Below are positions 35,877 to 43,002 of a DNA stretch of 64,000 nucleotides, piece after piece. The notes below the pieces were generated by a model, which saw only the letters and a list, made by a program, of their open reading frames with translations, did not search any database and was not told the DNA's origin. Positions within the stretch are counted from its first letter, which is position 1, and every line of letters begins with the position of its first letter. The stretch comes from Polyangiaceae bacterium. Its GTDB lineage: Bacteria; Myxococcota_A; Polyangia; Polyangiales; Polyangiaceae. Both the position numbers and the translations under genes were made by a program. The stretch spans positions 1 to 64,000 of the forward strand of contig WQZB01000004.1 of the NCBI GenBank assembly GCA_009780955.1, read 5' to 3'.

Positions 35877-37577
35877 CTAATTCCAAATGCGCGCCACAAC
35901 CAGGTGCGTGACGCTATTGCCGTCGGCGTTTTTACCACTTACGCTGCCCACAACCACTGTGCGCGAGTTGTCGGGCATGTACACGGCGCGCAAGCCAGTC
36001 ACATTGGAACCGGTCAAGTTGGTGGTGACGGGAATGGTCACGATGCCGTTTTGATCGCCAATGGTCGTATCGATCGTCAAACCAGAATTGTAATAGACAA
36101 TGGCCATGGAAGTGTTTCCTGTCGTCGAGTCCTCATACTGACCTGCAATAAGGTAGCGACCGTTGGACGTACGAGTGATGCCATTGCCATTATAAAGCGG
36201 CAAATCCACATAGGTTGCTTGCTGGCCGTCTTTGGAGATGCGAACAAGCGAACGGGCACTGGTACTTGTGCCTGCAAGCAAATCAACGCTTCCATCGGTC
36301 TCGAACAAGACATCGCTCAAGTATTTCCAGTCCGTCGAGTACCATGTCCCTTTGTTTTCGGCGTTGTTTCCGTAGTTCGGGTCAAGAGTACAAGACGATG
36401 GCTGTTTGTACCGACCGACACCTATGCCTTTGCCGCTACCGAGACCATTCATAACGGCGGTACCTGCAAAAGCAAGCGACCCAGCAAATGCTCCAGTTGG
36501 AAGCAGAAACAGCTTCCTAATGAAGTTAAGATCCTGGTCATTATTCCAAACCCCCGTGCAACCTGGCACGCCATCGGCTGGGAATTGGCGGAATGCATAT
36601 GGGAAGGAATTGCCGGGCTTATTCCAGTTAAAATAAATGACTCCACCGGCGTAGATACTGTCATTTGGTCCTAAAGCGATGGTACTCAAAGAAACTACAT
36701 CCCAACCGGTCGGGGGTGATGCAGTCGTCACAACGGAGCTGAATGTTGGGTCGGGGACGCCGGCGGCCGTGTAACGGTCGATGGTCCCCACCCTCAACGT
36801 TAAAATACGGCCGTCTGGGTATGCGGCCACGCCACCAAGGATCCCAGAAATCTTTTGTATTGGTGTATCGGTAAGCGTTGAATCGACCAAGCCATCGGCG
36901 TTCAGACGAATAACTGCGCTTGTACCCCCGTTTCCTCCGTTTGCACCAATAAGGATTTTCCCATCGCTTTGCGGAACAATGTCGCCTATGGAAAAATAAT
37001 CATTTAACGTGTTTTCAATAACACCCCCAGGCGCAAATGTGGTATCGAGTGCGCCGGGTTTGCCACGGACGAAAAGCTGGAGATCCATGGTTACCGGGAT
37101 AGTTGCGCCGTCCGCCAAGCCCCGAAGTTTCACGGTCACGTCGCCTTGAGGGCTGGTCGCGCCAACGGATAATAGCAAGGAGCCGGTGTTCGAGCCCGGT
37201 AGAATGGTGAGCGTGCCTACAGGGGAAATGCCATCGGGCGCACTTGTTATATCGATTTTGATGTTCGTTCCGGGCGTTATGCCTCGGTGGATGGCAATGG
37301 GTATAGTGGCGGGTTGTTCTTGCACAACAACTTGCACCGGGCCATCGGCTGGCACGAACGAGAATGTTGGGCCGGGGTCAACGGACCCGCCGTCGAGGTT
37401 GCTAACCCCGCCGCCCGAGTCGGTGTCACCATTGGTTCCCGACCCGCCATTGGTTTGACCTGACCCGCCGTCGGATGAACCCGCCCCGCTTGAGCCCGGG
37501 GCATCGCCGAACGAGCCGCCGCACGCCGCGAGGCAGCCAACAGCAACGAGTAATCCAGCGAAAGAATAATTTTTCAT
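35877..37577 (-). CDS. Lipoprotein with delta-60 repeats (beta-propeller-like)
   Basis: A 566-residue surface lipoprotein. The signal ends in CLAAC (Cys19), followed by a Gly/Ser/Asp/Asn-rich linker (about 20-70) and an Ig/Calx-like segment (residues 75-170, VVVQEQPATIPIAI, VTVKLRGLADGATIPV). From about residue 175 there are delta-60-type repeats, such as GALDTTFAPGGV, DGKILIGANGGNGG, VIRLNADGLVDSTL, VPDPTF, NGRYLIAGQYED and IDTTIGDQNGIVTI. These repeats are common in Myxococcota surface proteins of unknown role. Its 3' end is duplicated at 34699-34830. Confidence 0.8.
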   Translation of the reverse strand: MKNYSFAGLLVAVGCLAACGGSFGDAPGSSGAGSSDGGSGQTNGGSGTNGDTDSGGGVSNLDGGSVDPGPTFSFVPADGPVQVVVQEQPATIPIAIHRGITPGTNIKIDITSAPDGISPVGTLTILPGSNTGSLLLSVGATSPQGDVTVKLRGLADGATIPVTMDLQLFVRGKPGALDTTFAPGGVIENTLNDYFSIGDIVPQSDGKILIGANGGNGGTSAVIRLNADGLVDSTLTDTPIQKISGILGGVAAYPDGRILTLRVGTIDRYTAAGVPDPTFSSVVTTASPPTGWDVVSLSTIALGPNDSIYAGGVIYFNWNKPGNSFPYAFRQFPADGVPGCTGVWNNDQDLNFIRKLFLLPTGAFAGSLAFAGTAVMNGLGSGKGIGVGRYKQPSSCTLDPNYGNNAENKGTWYSTDWKYLSDVLFETDGSVDLLAGTSTSARSLVRISKDGQQATYVDLPLYNGNGITRTSNGRYLIAGQYEDSTTGNTSMAIVYYNSGLTIDTTIGDQNGIVTIPVTTNLTGSNVTGLRAVYMPDNSRTVVVGSVSGKNADGNSVTHLVVARIWN

Positions 37578-37742
37578 AGGAAATCCCTTTCAACACTGCG
37601 GCCACAAATCGACCGCTGTTGTCTATGTCGACCGCTCCGCCACGAAAGTTGCTTCGATGCTCAAAAAAAGATCGGATGAGCTCTTTTCCAGGTCAAGGCG
37701 CCCATGCCTGCCCGGCGGCGCGAGGTACGGTAATGCGTTTTT

Positions 37743-37835
37743 TTGGTTGTAGGGGCGCGATTCATCGCGCCCTCGGAATCGGCCAATGGATGGATTCCAA
37801 AAGGCCACGATTGGGCGCCATGAATGGCGCCCTAC
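37743..37835. repeat. Two short hairpins in a 303-base gene-free gap
   Basis: The gap 37578-37880 holds no gene. It contains the 32-base unit at 37743-37774 (identical to 29967-29998; stem GGGGCGCGAT / ATCGCGCCC), the partial palindrome CGGAATCGG...GGATTCC between the units, and GGGCGCCATGAATGGCGCCC at 37813-37832. Nothing else is recognisable. Confidence 0.8.
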
Positions 37836-37880
37836 GAATGGGTGCCTGTCAAGATACCCGCACGCAGCCACGCAGCAAAG

Positions 37881-38915
37881 TCAGGGGAGATTCTTCATGA
37901 CATCCTGGAAGAACGCCCACGCAGGCACCGGCGACATGGCCCGGTGGTCGGTGCAAGGCATGACTCCCAGTCTGACTGGATATGCGGTCGGACAATCGAA
38001 GTCCTTCCACAGCGCGTCACCGTAGTCCCCGGGAATTTCGGAGTCGTTCCAATCGTCCTTGCAGCCGTTACGTTCGGCCCAAAACTGCGCTTCCCATATG
38101 CCGCCGGGGAGCCCGACGGCGTTGTCATCCACGCCCTGCATGACAAAGGCGGCAACAGGATTGCAAAAAGTCGGAACATCTTGGTCACCTCCTTGGCCAT
38201 TGAGACTCGGTGCACCACCCGAGTTGCCGGCAATGGCCCTGAACATGGTGGTCACGCACGCAACCTGGTTGACCATGAAAGCGCCTTTGCTGTACCCAGC
38301 GCCGAAAACGCGGTTTGAATCAATATTGTAATTGCCACTCACGTCATCGATGACAGCCTGTAGAAAGACTATGTCGGAGTTGCCTGGATCGAGCGGCCAC
38401 AGCTGCCAACCGTCGCCGACGCGGTCGGGTGGGGGGCCGGACGGATACACGACAAAGGCATCTTCGCCCGACGCCTCCGTTGCCGCGTGGAACGGATACC
38501 ATTGACTAATCATCTCAGCGGTGTCGTCATCTCCATGGAGAACGAGAACGAGCGGATACGACTTCGCGGCGTTGTAGTTCGCTGGTACGGCAAGGATGTA
38601 ATAACCTTTGCCCAGGGTCACAGTGGAAATGGTGGCATTTGATTGTGACGGATACTGCGCTGCATCCGGCGGCATCGTGCATGCTTGATTGCCCCCCCCG
38701 GTGTCGCCGTCAGGAGGCGGCGTTACGTCGCCAGAATCGCCTGATGAATTGCCGTTCCCGCTGTTGTCACCGGTAACGCCCGAAGAATTGCCGCTGTTAC
38801 CAGAAGAATTGCCGGAATTACCAGTACTTTGCGACGACGAGCTGCTGTTACTACCGCCGCATGCGGCAACCTGAGCAAGCAATGCGGCAATACCAAGAAA
38901 TAAGATTCGCTTCAT
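37881..38915 (-). CDS. Lipoprotein esterase, paralogue of 32447-33424
   Basis: A 344-residue secreted alpha/beta hydrolase. The signal ends in QVAAC (Cys19), then a very repetitive Ser/Asn/Gly linker (about 20-75) and the catalytic domain with YPLVLVLHGDDD, GEDAFVVYPSGP, DSNRVFGAGYSKGAFMVN (nucleophile Ser in GYSKG) and VMPCTDHRAMS (likely His). The same order of motifs, and the shared words NIDSNR/NVDSNR and FMVN, show that it is a paralogue of the gene 5 kb away. The substrate is unknown; carbohydrate esters or polyesters are plausible from the family. Confidence 0.75.
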   Translation of the reverse strand: MKRILFLGIAALLAQVAACGGSNSSSSSQSTGNSGNSSGNSGNSSGVTGDNSGNGNSSGDSGDVTPPPDGDTGGGNQACTMPPDAAQYPSQSNATISTVTLGKGYYILAVPANYNAAKSYPLVLVLHGDDDTAEMISQWYPFHAATEASGEDAFVVYPSGPPPDRVGDGWQLWPLDPGNSDIVFLQAVIDDVSGNYNIDSNRVFGAGYSKGAFMVNQVACVTTMFRAIAGNSGGAPSLNGQGGDQDVPTFCNPVAAFVMQGVDDNAVGLPGGIWEAQFWAERNGCKDDWNDSEIPGDYGDALWKDFDCPTAYPVRLGVMPCTDHRAMSPVPAWAFFQDVMKNLP

Positions 38916-38933
38916 AATGCCGCATTATAGCAG

Positions 38934-38983
38934 CCGCGCTCCTCGCCGGCTGCCTCGAACTCGCGTTCAACTTGAAAGCGGTC
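38934..38983 (+). repeat. Right-half fragment of the 123-bp repeat
   Basis: GCGCTCCTCG, CTGCCTCGA and CTCGCGTTCAACTTGAAAGCGGTC match the last 50 bases of the element. The left half is absent. It lies between the divergent starts of the esterase and the SUMF1 lipoprotein, so this fragment is not at a stop codon. Confidence 0.8.
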
Positions 38984-38996
38984 TAAAAAGTGTGGC

Positions 38997-40295
38997 TTGA
39001 GCTTCTTTCTTGGTAGCAAATCCCATTGGCTACGCATCGCACCTTCCGCGTTTCGCGCGCTTGATGTGTTCGGCATGGTCAGCGCGGCAGTTTTTTTGGG
39101 CGCGTGCGCGGCCACGCCGCAAGTAGGGGTACAGCATGCTGCACCCCTACCGCGCGCACCACAACACGCTGAGCAAAACGCAGTCGCGCAGAACAGTCCC
39201 AACAGCGCGCCCAACAATGAGGGCAATCCCGCGACGACTCAAGACGCAAGCGCGAATGATGATGACGACGAAGACACCGACGAAAGCGACGAGTCGCCAT
39301 GCAGCGACGACATGGTGCTGCTCGACGACGACGCTCGCCGCTTCTGCATCGACCGCTATGAAGCGTCACTCGTTGAAGTGCTCGACGATGGAACCGAAGC
39401 GCCCTACCCGCATTACATGCCTGTCGACGGCCATGTCGTTCGCGCCAAGAGCGAGCCTGGCGTTTTCCCGCAAGGCTACATCAGCGAGGTGCAAGCAGCC
39501 GATGCCTGCGCCGCATCGGGCAAGCGCCTCTGCAATTACGACGAATGGCAAATGGCCTGCATGGGGCCATCGAAAACAACGTTCCCCTACGGCAACGATC
39601 GCCAACCGGGCGTGTGCCACGATACCGGCAAAAGCGCAGTCGGCGCCGTGTTCGGAGCCAAAGCTCTCGCGTCATCGCCTTCGTCGTCGCCGCAAGAGCG
39701 CTCAGCATCTCGTGCGCCATCCAACAAGGGCAAGGGAAAGCATGCAGATCGCACGAAAGTTCGGGCAGCCGAATCCAAGAAAAAGCGGGTGTCACGTGCT
39801 GAATCGCATGCCCCATCGCGTACGAAGAGCCCACAACTCAAGGCTGCATCGCAGGCAATGAAGTCGCCTTCTGGATCTTCTGACAAGACCAGGCACACCA
39901 GCCAAGCCAGGCAGACCAGCCAAACCAACAAAAAGGCTAACGTGCATGATACACGCAAGCCTGTGAAAGCTGCGAAGCTGAGCGTGCGTCCTCTGTCGGT
40001 CGATCCTTCGGTGTGGGCGCACCTCAACGATCCCGCGCTTGGCCAGGTCGAAGGCGCGCTCGCTCGCACCGGTGAGCATGACGAGTGCATCAGCGGCTAC
40101 GGCGTCTACGACATGGTCGGCAACATCCACGAATGGGTGGCAACCGATCCCCGGTTGTTGTACGGCACATTCGCTGGCGGCTATTACCTCGATACAACGC
40201 AAAACGGCCCGGGCTGCCGCTACAAAACCCGAGCGCACGGCCACGACTACCACGACTATTCAACCGGCTTTCGCTGCTGCGCTGACGCGCGGTAG
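38997..40295 (+). CDS. SUMF1/FGE-domain lipoprotein with a basic insert
   Basis: 432 residues from TTG 38997. A lipoprotein-like signal ends in FLGAC (Cys37); other starts (GTG 39066, ATG 39075) make it too short. Then come a linker and an acidic patch (DDDDEDTDESDES). The SUMF1-like domain is seen in two parts: RFCIDRYEASLVEV...GKRLCNYDEWQMAC (about 115-190) and GYGVYDMVGNIHEWVA...TGFRCC (about 365-430). Between them lies a Lys/Ser/Arg-rich low-complexity insert of about 120 residues. The catalytic Cys pair of formylglycine-generating enzyme is not seen, so it is probably a binding or structural member. A 28-base palindrome is embedded in frame near the N-terminus (39123-39150). Confidence 0.7.
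   Translation: MSFFLGSKSHWLRIAPSAFRALDVFGMVSAAVFLGACAATPQVGVQHAAPLPRAPQHAEQNAVAQNSPNSAPNNEGNPATTQDASANDDDDEDTDESDESPCSDDMVLLDDDARRFCIDRYEASLVEVLDDGTEAPYPHYMPVDGHVVRAKSEPGVFPQGYISEVQAADACAASGKRLCNYDEWQMACMGPSKTTFPYGNDRQPGVCHDTGKSAVGAVFGAKALASSPSSSPQERSASRAPSNKGKGKHADRTKVRAAESKKKRVSRAESHAPSRTKSPQLKAASQAMKSPSGSSDKTRHTSQARQTSQTNKKANVHDTRKPVKAAKLSVRPLSVDPSVWAHLNDPALGQVEGALARTGEHDECISGYGVYDMVGNIHEWVATDPRLLYGTFAGGYYLDTTQNGPGCRYKTRAHGHDYHDYSTGFRCCADAR
39123..39150. repeat. Palindromic repeat inside a coding sequence
   Basis: GTAGGGGTACAGC (39123-39135) mirrors GCTGCACCCCTAC (39138-39150), with one mismatch over the 28 bases. It belongs to the GTAGGGG hairpin family found between genes, but here is read in frame as VGVQHAAPLP, just after the lipobox of the SUMF1 lipoprotein. 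Confidence 0.85.
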
Positions 40296-40322
40296 GTGCG
40301 GCGCTTGCACAATTTTCATTGC

Positions 40323-42116
40323 ATGGCATGCCGAATCGAAGACTACGCGCTCATCGGCGACTGCCAGAGCTGCGCGCTCGTGGGCAAAAGCGGTTCGATC
40401 GACTGGCTGTGCCTTCCGCGATTCGATTCCGACGCGTGCATGGCCGCGCTGCTCGGCGATGAAAACAATGGATTCTGGCGCATCGCGCCTGCATGCAAAG
40501 TGCACTCGGTCCGACGTGCATACCGCGATGCAACGCTCACGCTCGAGACGGAATTCGAGACGAGCGAGGGGAAAGTTACGCTCATCGATTTCATGCCTGC
40601 GGGCGATCCAACATCGGATGTCGTGCGCATCGTCGCCTGCAGCGAGGGCGCGGTTCCCATGCGCTCCGAGCTTGTCATTCGATGCGGCTACGGCGTCGAC
40701 GTTCCATGGGTTCAGCACATTGACGGCGGCATCACGGCAATCCAAGGGCCCGACTGCTTCCGCGTGCTTTCGCCCGCTCTGATGCGCGGCGAGAACTTTC
40801 GCACGTACTCCGATTTTACGATTCACAAAGGCGAGCGTGTTCCTTTCGTCTTTGGTTGGTGGCCATCGAACAGCGCGATGCCAAAGCCGATCGATCCAGA
40901 ACGAGCGCTCGTAGCCAACGATGCATTCTGGACGGCGTGGAGCTGTCGGTGCGAGATAGGTGGCGATTACTCTGCCCAAGTCAAGCGATCGCTCATCACG
41001 CTCAAAGCCCTTACCTACGCTCCAACCGGAGGCCTCGTTGCAGCACCAACCACTTCATTGCCCGAGCAGATCGGCGGCGTGCGCAATTGGGACTACCGCT
41101 TCTGCTGGCTGCGCGATGCAACCATGAGCCTGCGTTCGCTCGTCGTGTGCGGCCACGAGAGCGAGGCGCGCGCATTTCGCGATTGGATCCTCCGTGCTGC
41201 TGCGGGCATGCCCTCGCAGCTGCAAATCATGTATGGAATTGCCGGCGAGCGGCGCCTCATCGAGCTCGAACTCGACTGGCTAAAAGGCTACGAAAATAGC
41301 CTTCCTGTACGCATTGGCAACGCCGCTTCGAAGCAATTGCAACTCGATGTTTACGGCGAACTCGTCAACACATGGTACCTGGGCGTCGAGCACGGCTTCG
41401 GACACACGCGCGAGGGCTGGAGAATGCTCTGCGCGCTCGTGCGCCATCTCGAGCAAGCATGGAAGGAGCCCGACTTCGGCATTTGGGAGGTGCGCGGCGA
41501 GCCGCGTCACTTCACCTATTCGAAAGTGATGTGCTGGGTTGCCTTTTCGCGCGCCGTTGAAGCCATCGAGAAATACGGCCTGCCTGGGCCATTGGAACGG
41601 TGGCGCGCAATTCGCGATGAAATCCATTCTCGCGTCTGTAGCGATGCGTTCGACGCCAAGCTAGGCTCGTTCGTACAAACCCCAGGCTCGTGCGAACCGG
41701 ACGCGAGCCTCTTGCTCATGCTGCGTGTTGGTTTTTTGCCTCCAACCGATCCCCGCATCGTCGGAACGGTGCGCGCTATCGAGCGCATTCTCCTTCGCGA
41801 TGGGCTCGTCATGCGCTACCTCACCCAGCCTGCGATTGACGCACTTCCGAGCGGTGAAGGCGCGTTTGTTCCGTGTTCGTTCTGGCTTGCTGACGCGTAC
41901 ATCGAGCTCGGTCGCTACGACGAGGCACGAGCGCTTTTCGACCGCTTGCTCGGCTTGTGCAACGACGTAGGCCTTCTGTCAGAAGAATTCGACCCCAAAG
42001 GCTTTCGCATGCTCGGCAACTTCCCTCAAGCGCTGTCGCACGTTGCTCTTGTCAACACAGCGATTCGCCTTGCGCGGGCCGCATCAAGCGCCGCCCACGC
42101 CCGAAAAGGACGATGA
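40323..42116 (+). CDS. Glycoside hydrolase family 15 (glucoamylase/trehalase-like)
   Basis: A 597-residue protein with the GH15 layout: an N-terminal beta-sandwich starting MACRIEDYALIGDCQSCALV, then GSIDWLCLPRFDSDACMAALLG, a linker, and the (alpha/alpha)6 barrel with EQIGGVRNWDYRFCWLRDA, LDVYGELVNTWYLG, WEVRGEPRHFTYSKVMCWVA (catalytic Glu expected here) and EEFDPKGFRMLGNFPQALSHVAL. No signal peptide, so it is cytoplasmic. Such enzymes hydrolyse trehalose or alpha-glucans. ATG 40323 matches the family N-terminus; GTG 40296, directly after the previous stop, is possible. It lies between two SUMF1 genes. Confidence 0.85.
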   Translation: MACRIEDYALIGDCQSCALVGKSGSIDWLCLPRFDSDACMAALLGDENNGFWRIAPACKVHSVRRAYRDATLTLETEFETSEGKVTLIDFMPAGDPTSDVVRIVACSEGAVPMRSELVIRCGYGVDVPWVQHIDGGITAIQGPDCFRVLSPALMRGENFRTYSDFTIHKGERVPFVFGWWPSNSAMPKPIDPERALVANDAFWTAWSCRCEIGGDYSAQVKRSLITLKALTYAPTGGLVAAPTTSLPEQIGGVRNWDYRFCWLRDATMSLRSLVVCGHESEARAFRDWILRAAAGMPSQLQIMYGIAGERRLIELELDWLKGYENSLPVRIGNAASKQLQLDVYGELVNTWYLGVEHGFGHTREGWRMLCALVRHLEQAWKEPDFGIWEVRGEPRHFTYSKVMCWVAFSRAVEAIEKYGLPGPLERWRAIRDEIHSRVCSDAFDAKLGSFVQTPGSCEPDASLLLMLRVGFLPPTDPRIVGTVRAIERILLRDGLVMRYLTQPAIDALPSGEGAFVPCSFWLADAYIELGRYDEARALFDRLLGLCNDVGLLSEEFDPKGFRMLGNFPQALSHVALVNTAIRLARAASSAAHARKGR

Positions 42117-42119
42117 GCC

Positions 42120-42899
42120 ATGCTCTTCGGGCATTCGCTCGGGAAGCTACTTCCCATCGGTGCACTCGTTGGCGTTGGCATAGCCCTTATGCCAGAGACC
42201 GGAGCCAGCGCCGAATCTTCTTCTGCTGCCAGCGCGTGTCCGTCGGGCATGCTGCTCATCGAAGGGCAGCATTGCCCGGACGCGGTTCAGAAGTGCCTCG
42301 AGTGGAACGATCCGCCGCATTACCATCACTATCGCTGTGCACGCTACCAAAAGCCTGCAACATGCATCTCCGTCCGCAAACATCTGCGCTTTTGCATCGA
42401 CCGCGACGAGTACGCCGAACCAGGCAAACCAGACAAACCAGGCAAGAGCAACGATGCCATGCCGCTGGTCAACAAGACTTGGAACGAGGCAAAGGCCATA
42501 TGCCGGGCACGTGGCGCACGCCTCTGCAAAGACGCGGAGTGGGAGTTCGCATGCGAAGGCCCTGACATGAGTCCCTACCCTTACGGATTCGAGCGCGACT
42601 CCTCGCTATGCAACATCGACCGCAGCGAGGATCTCGGCGAACCCGGCACCAAGCGCGTCGATCATCGTGCCCCTGTCTCGGCATACCCCGAATGCACAAG
42701 CTCCTTCGGCGTGCACAACATGGTAGGCAATGTCGACGAATGGGTCGAACGCGAAGATCCATCGTTGCCGAATCGCGCGGCCCTGCGCGGTGGGTGGTGG
42801 GCGCCCGGCCGCAACCGATGCCGCGCCGCCACCACCTCGCATGCCGAAACCTATTCGGGCAAACAGGTAGGCTTTCGTTGCTGCAAAAATGCGCGCTGA
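42120..42899 (+). CDS. Secreted SUMF1/FGE-domain protein
   Basis: A 259-residue protein with a signal peptide (about 1-30, GALVGVGIALMPETGASA). The first part is Cys/His-rich (CPSGMLLIEGQHCPD, HYHHYRCARYQ). The SUMF1 fold follows: RFCIDRDEYAEPG, NEAKAICRARGARLCKDAEWEFACEG, PYPYGFERDSSLCN, SFGVHNMVGNVDEWVE, ALRGGWWAPGRNRCRAAT, GFRCCKNAR. Catalytic FGE cysteines are not in their usual place, so enzyme activity is doubtful. It starts 3 bases after the GH15 stop and is likely co-transcribed with it. It shares short motifs with the SUMF1 lipoprotein at 38997. Confidence 0.78.
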   Translation: MLFGHSLGKLLPIGALVGVGIALMPETGASAESSSAASACPSGMLLIEGQHCPDAVQKCLEWNDPPHYHHYRCARYQKPATCISVRKHLRFCIDRDEYAEPGKPDKPGKSNDAMPLVNKTWNEAKAICRARGARLCKDAEWEFACEGPDMSPYPYGFERDSSLCNIDRSEDLGEPGTKRVDHRAPVSAYPECTSSFGVHNMVGNVDEWVEREDPSLPNRAALRGGWWAPGRNRCRAATTSHAETYSGKQVGFRCCKNAR

Positions 42900-42907
42900 C
42901 GATTCAA

Positions 42908-42929
42908 AGGGCGCAGCATGCTGCGCCCT
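42908..42929. terminator. Palindrome between convergent genes
   Basis: AGGGCGCAGCATGCTGCGCCCT is a perfect 22-base palindrome (42908-42929), a member of the short-hairpin family. It starts 8 bases after the SUMF1 stop and lies between convergent genes, where it could stop transcription from both sides. Confidence 0.6.
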
Positions 42930-43002
42930 CATAAATGGGTGGCTGTCCGAGGCTCATGGGGCATATCGAGGATGCATCTTGGCCTGTGGGGGCGCGATGC
43001 GG

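Noticed and set aside
39880-39950. Tandem CCAGGCA-like units, possible CRISPR or minisatellite
   Set aside because: The units are short, irregular and in frame within a low-complexity protein loop; there are no spacers of constant length.
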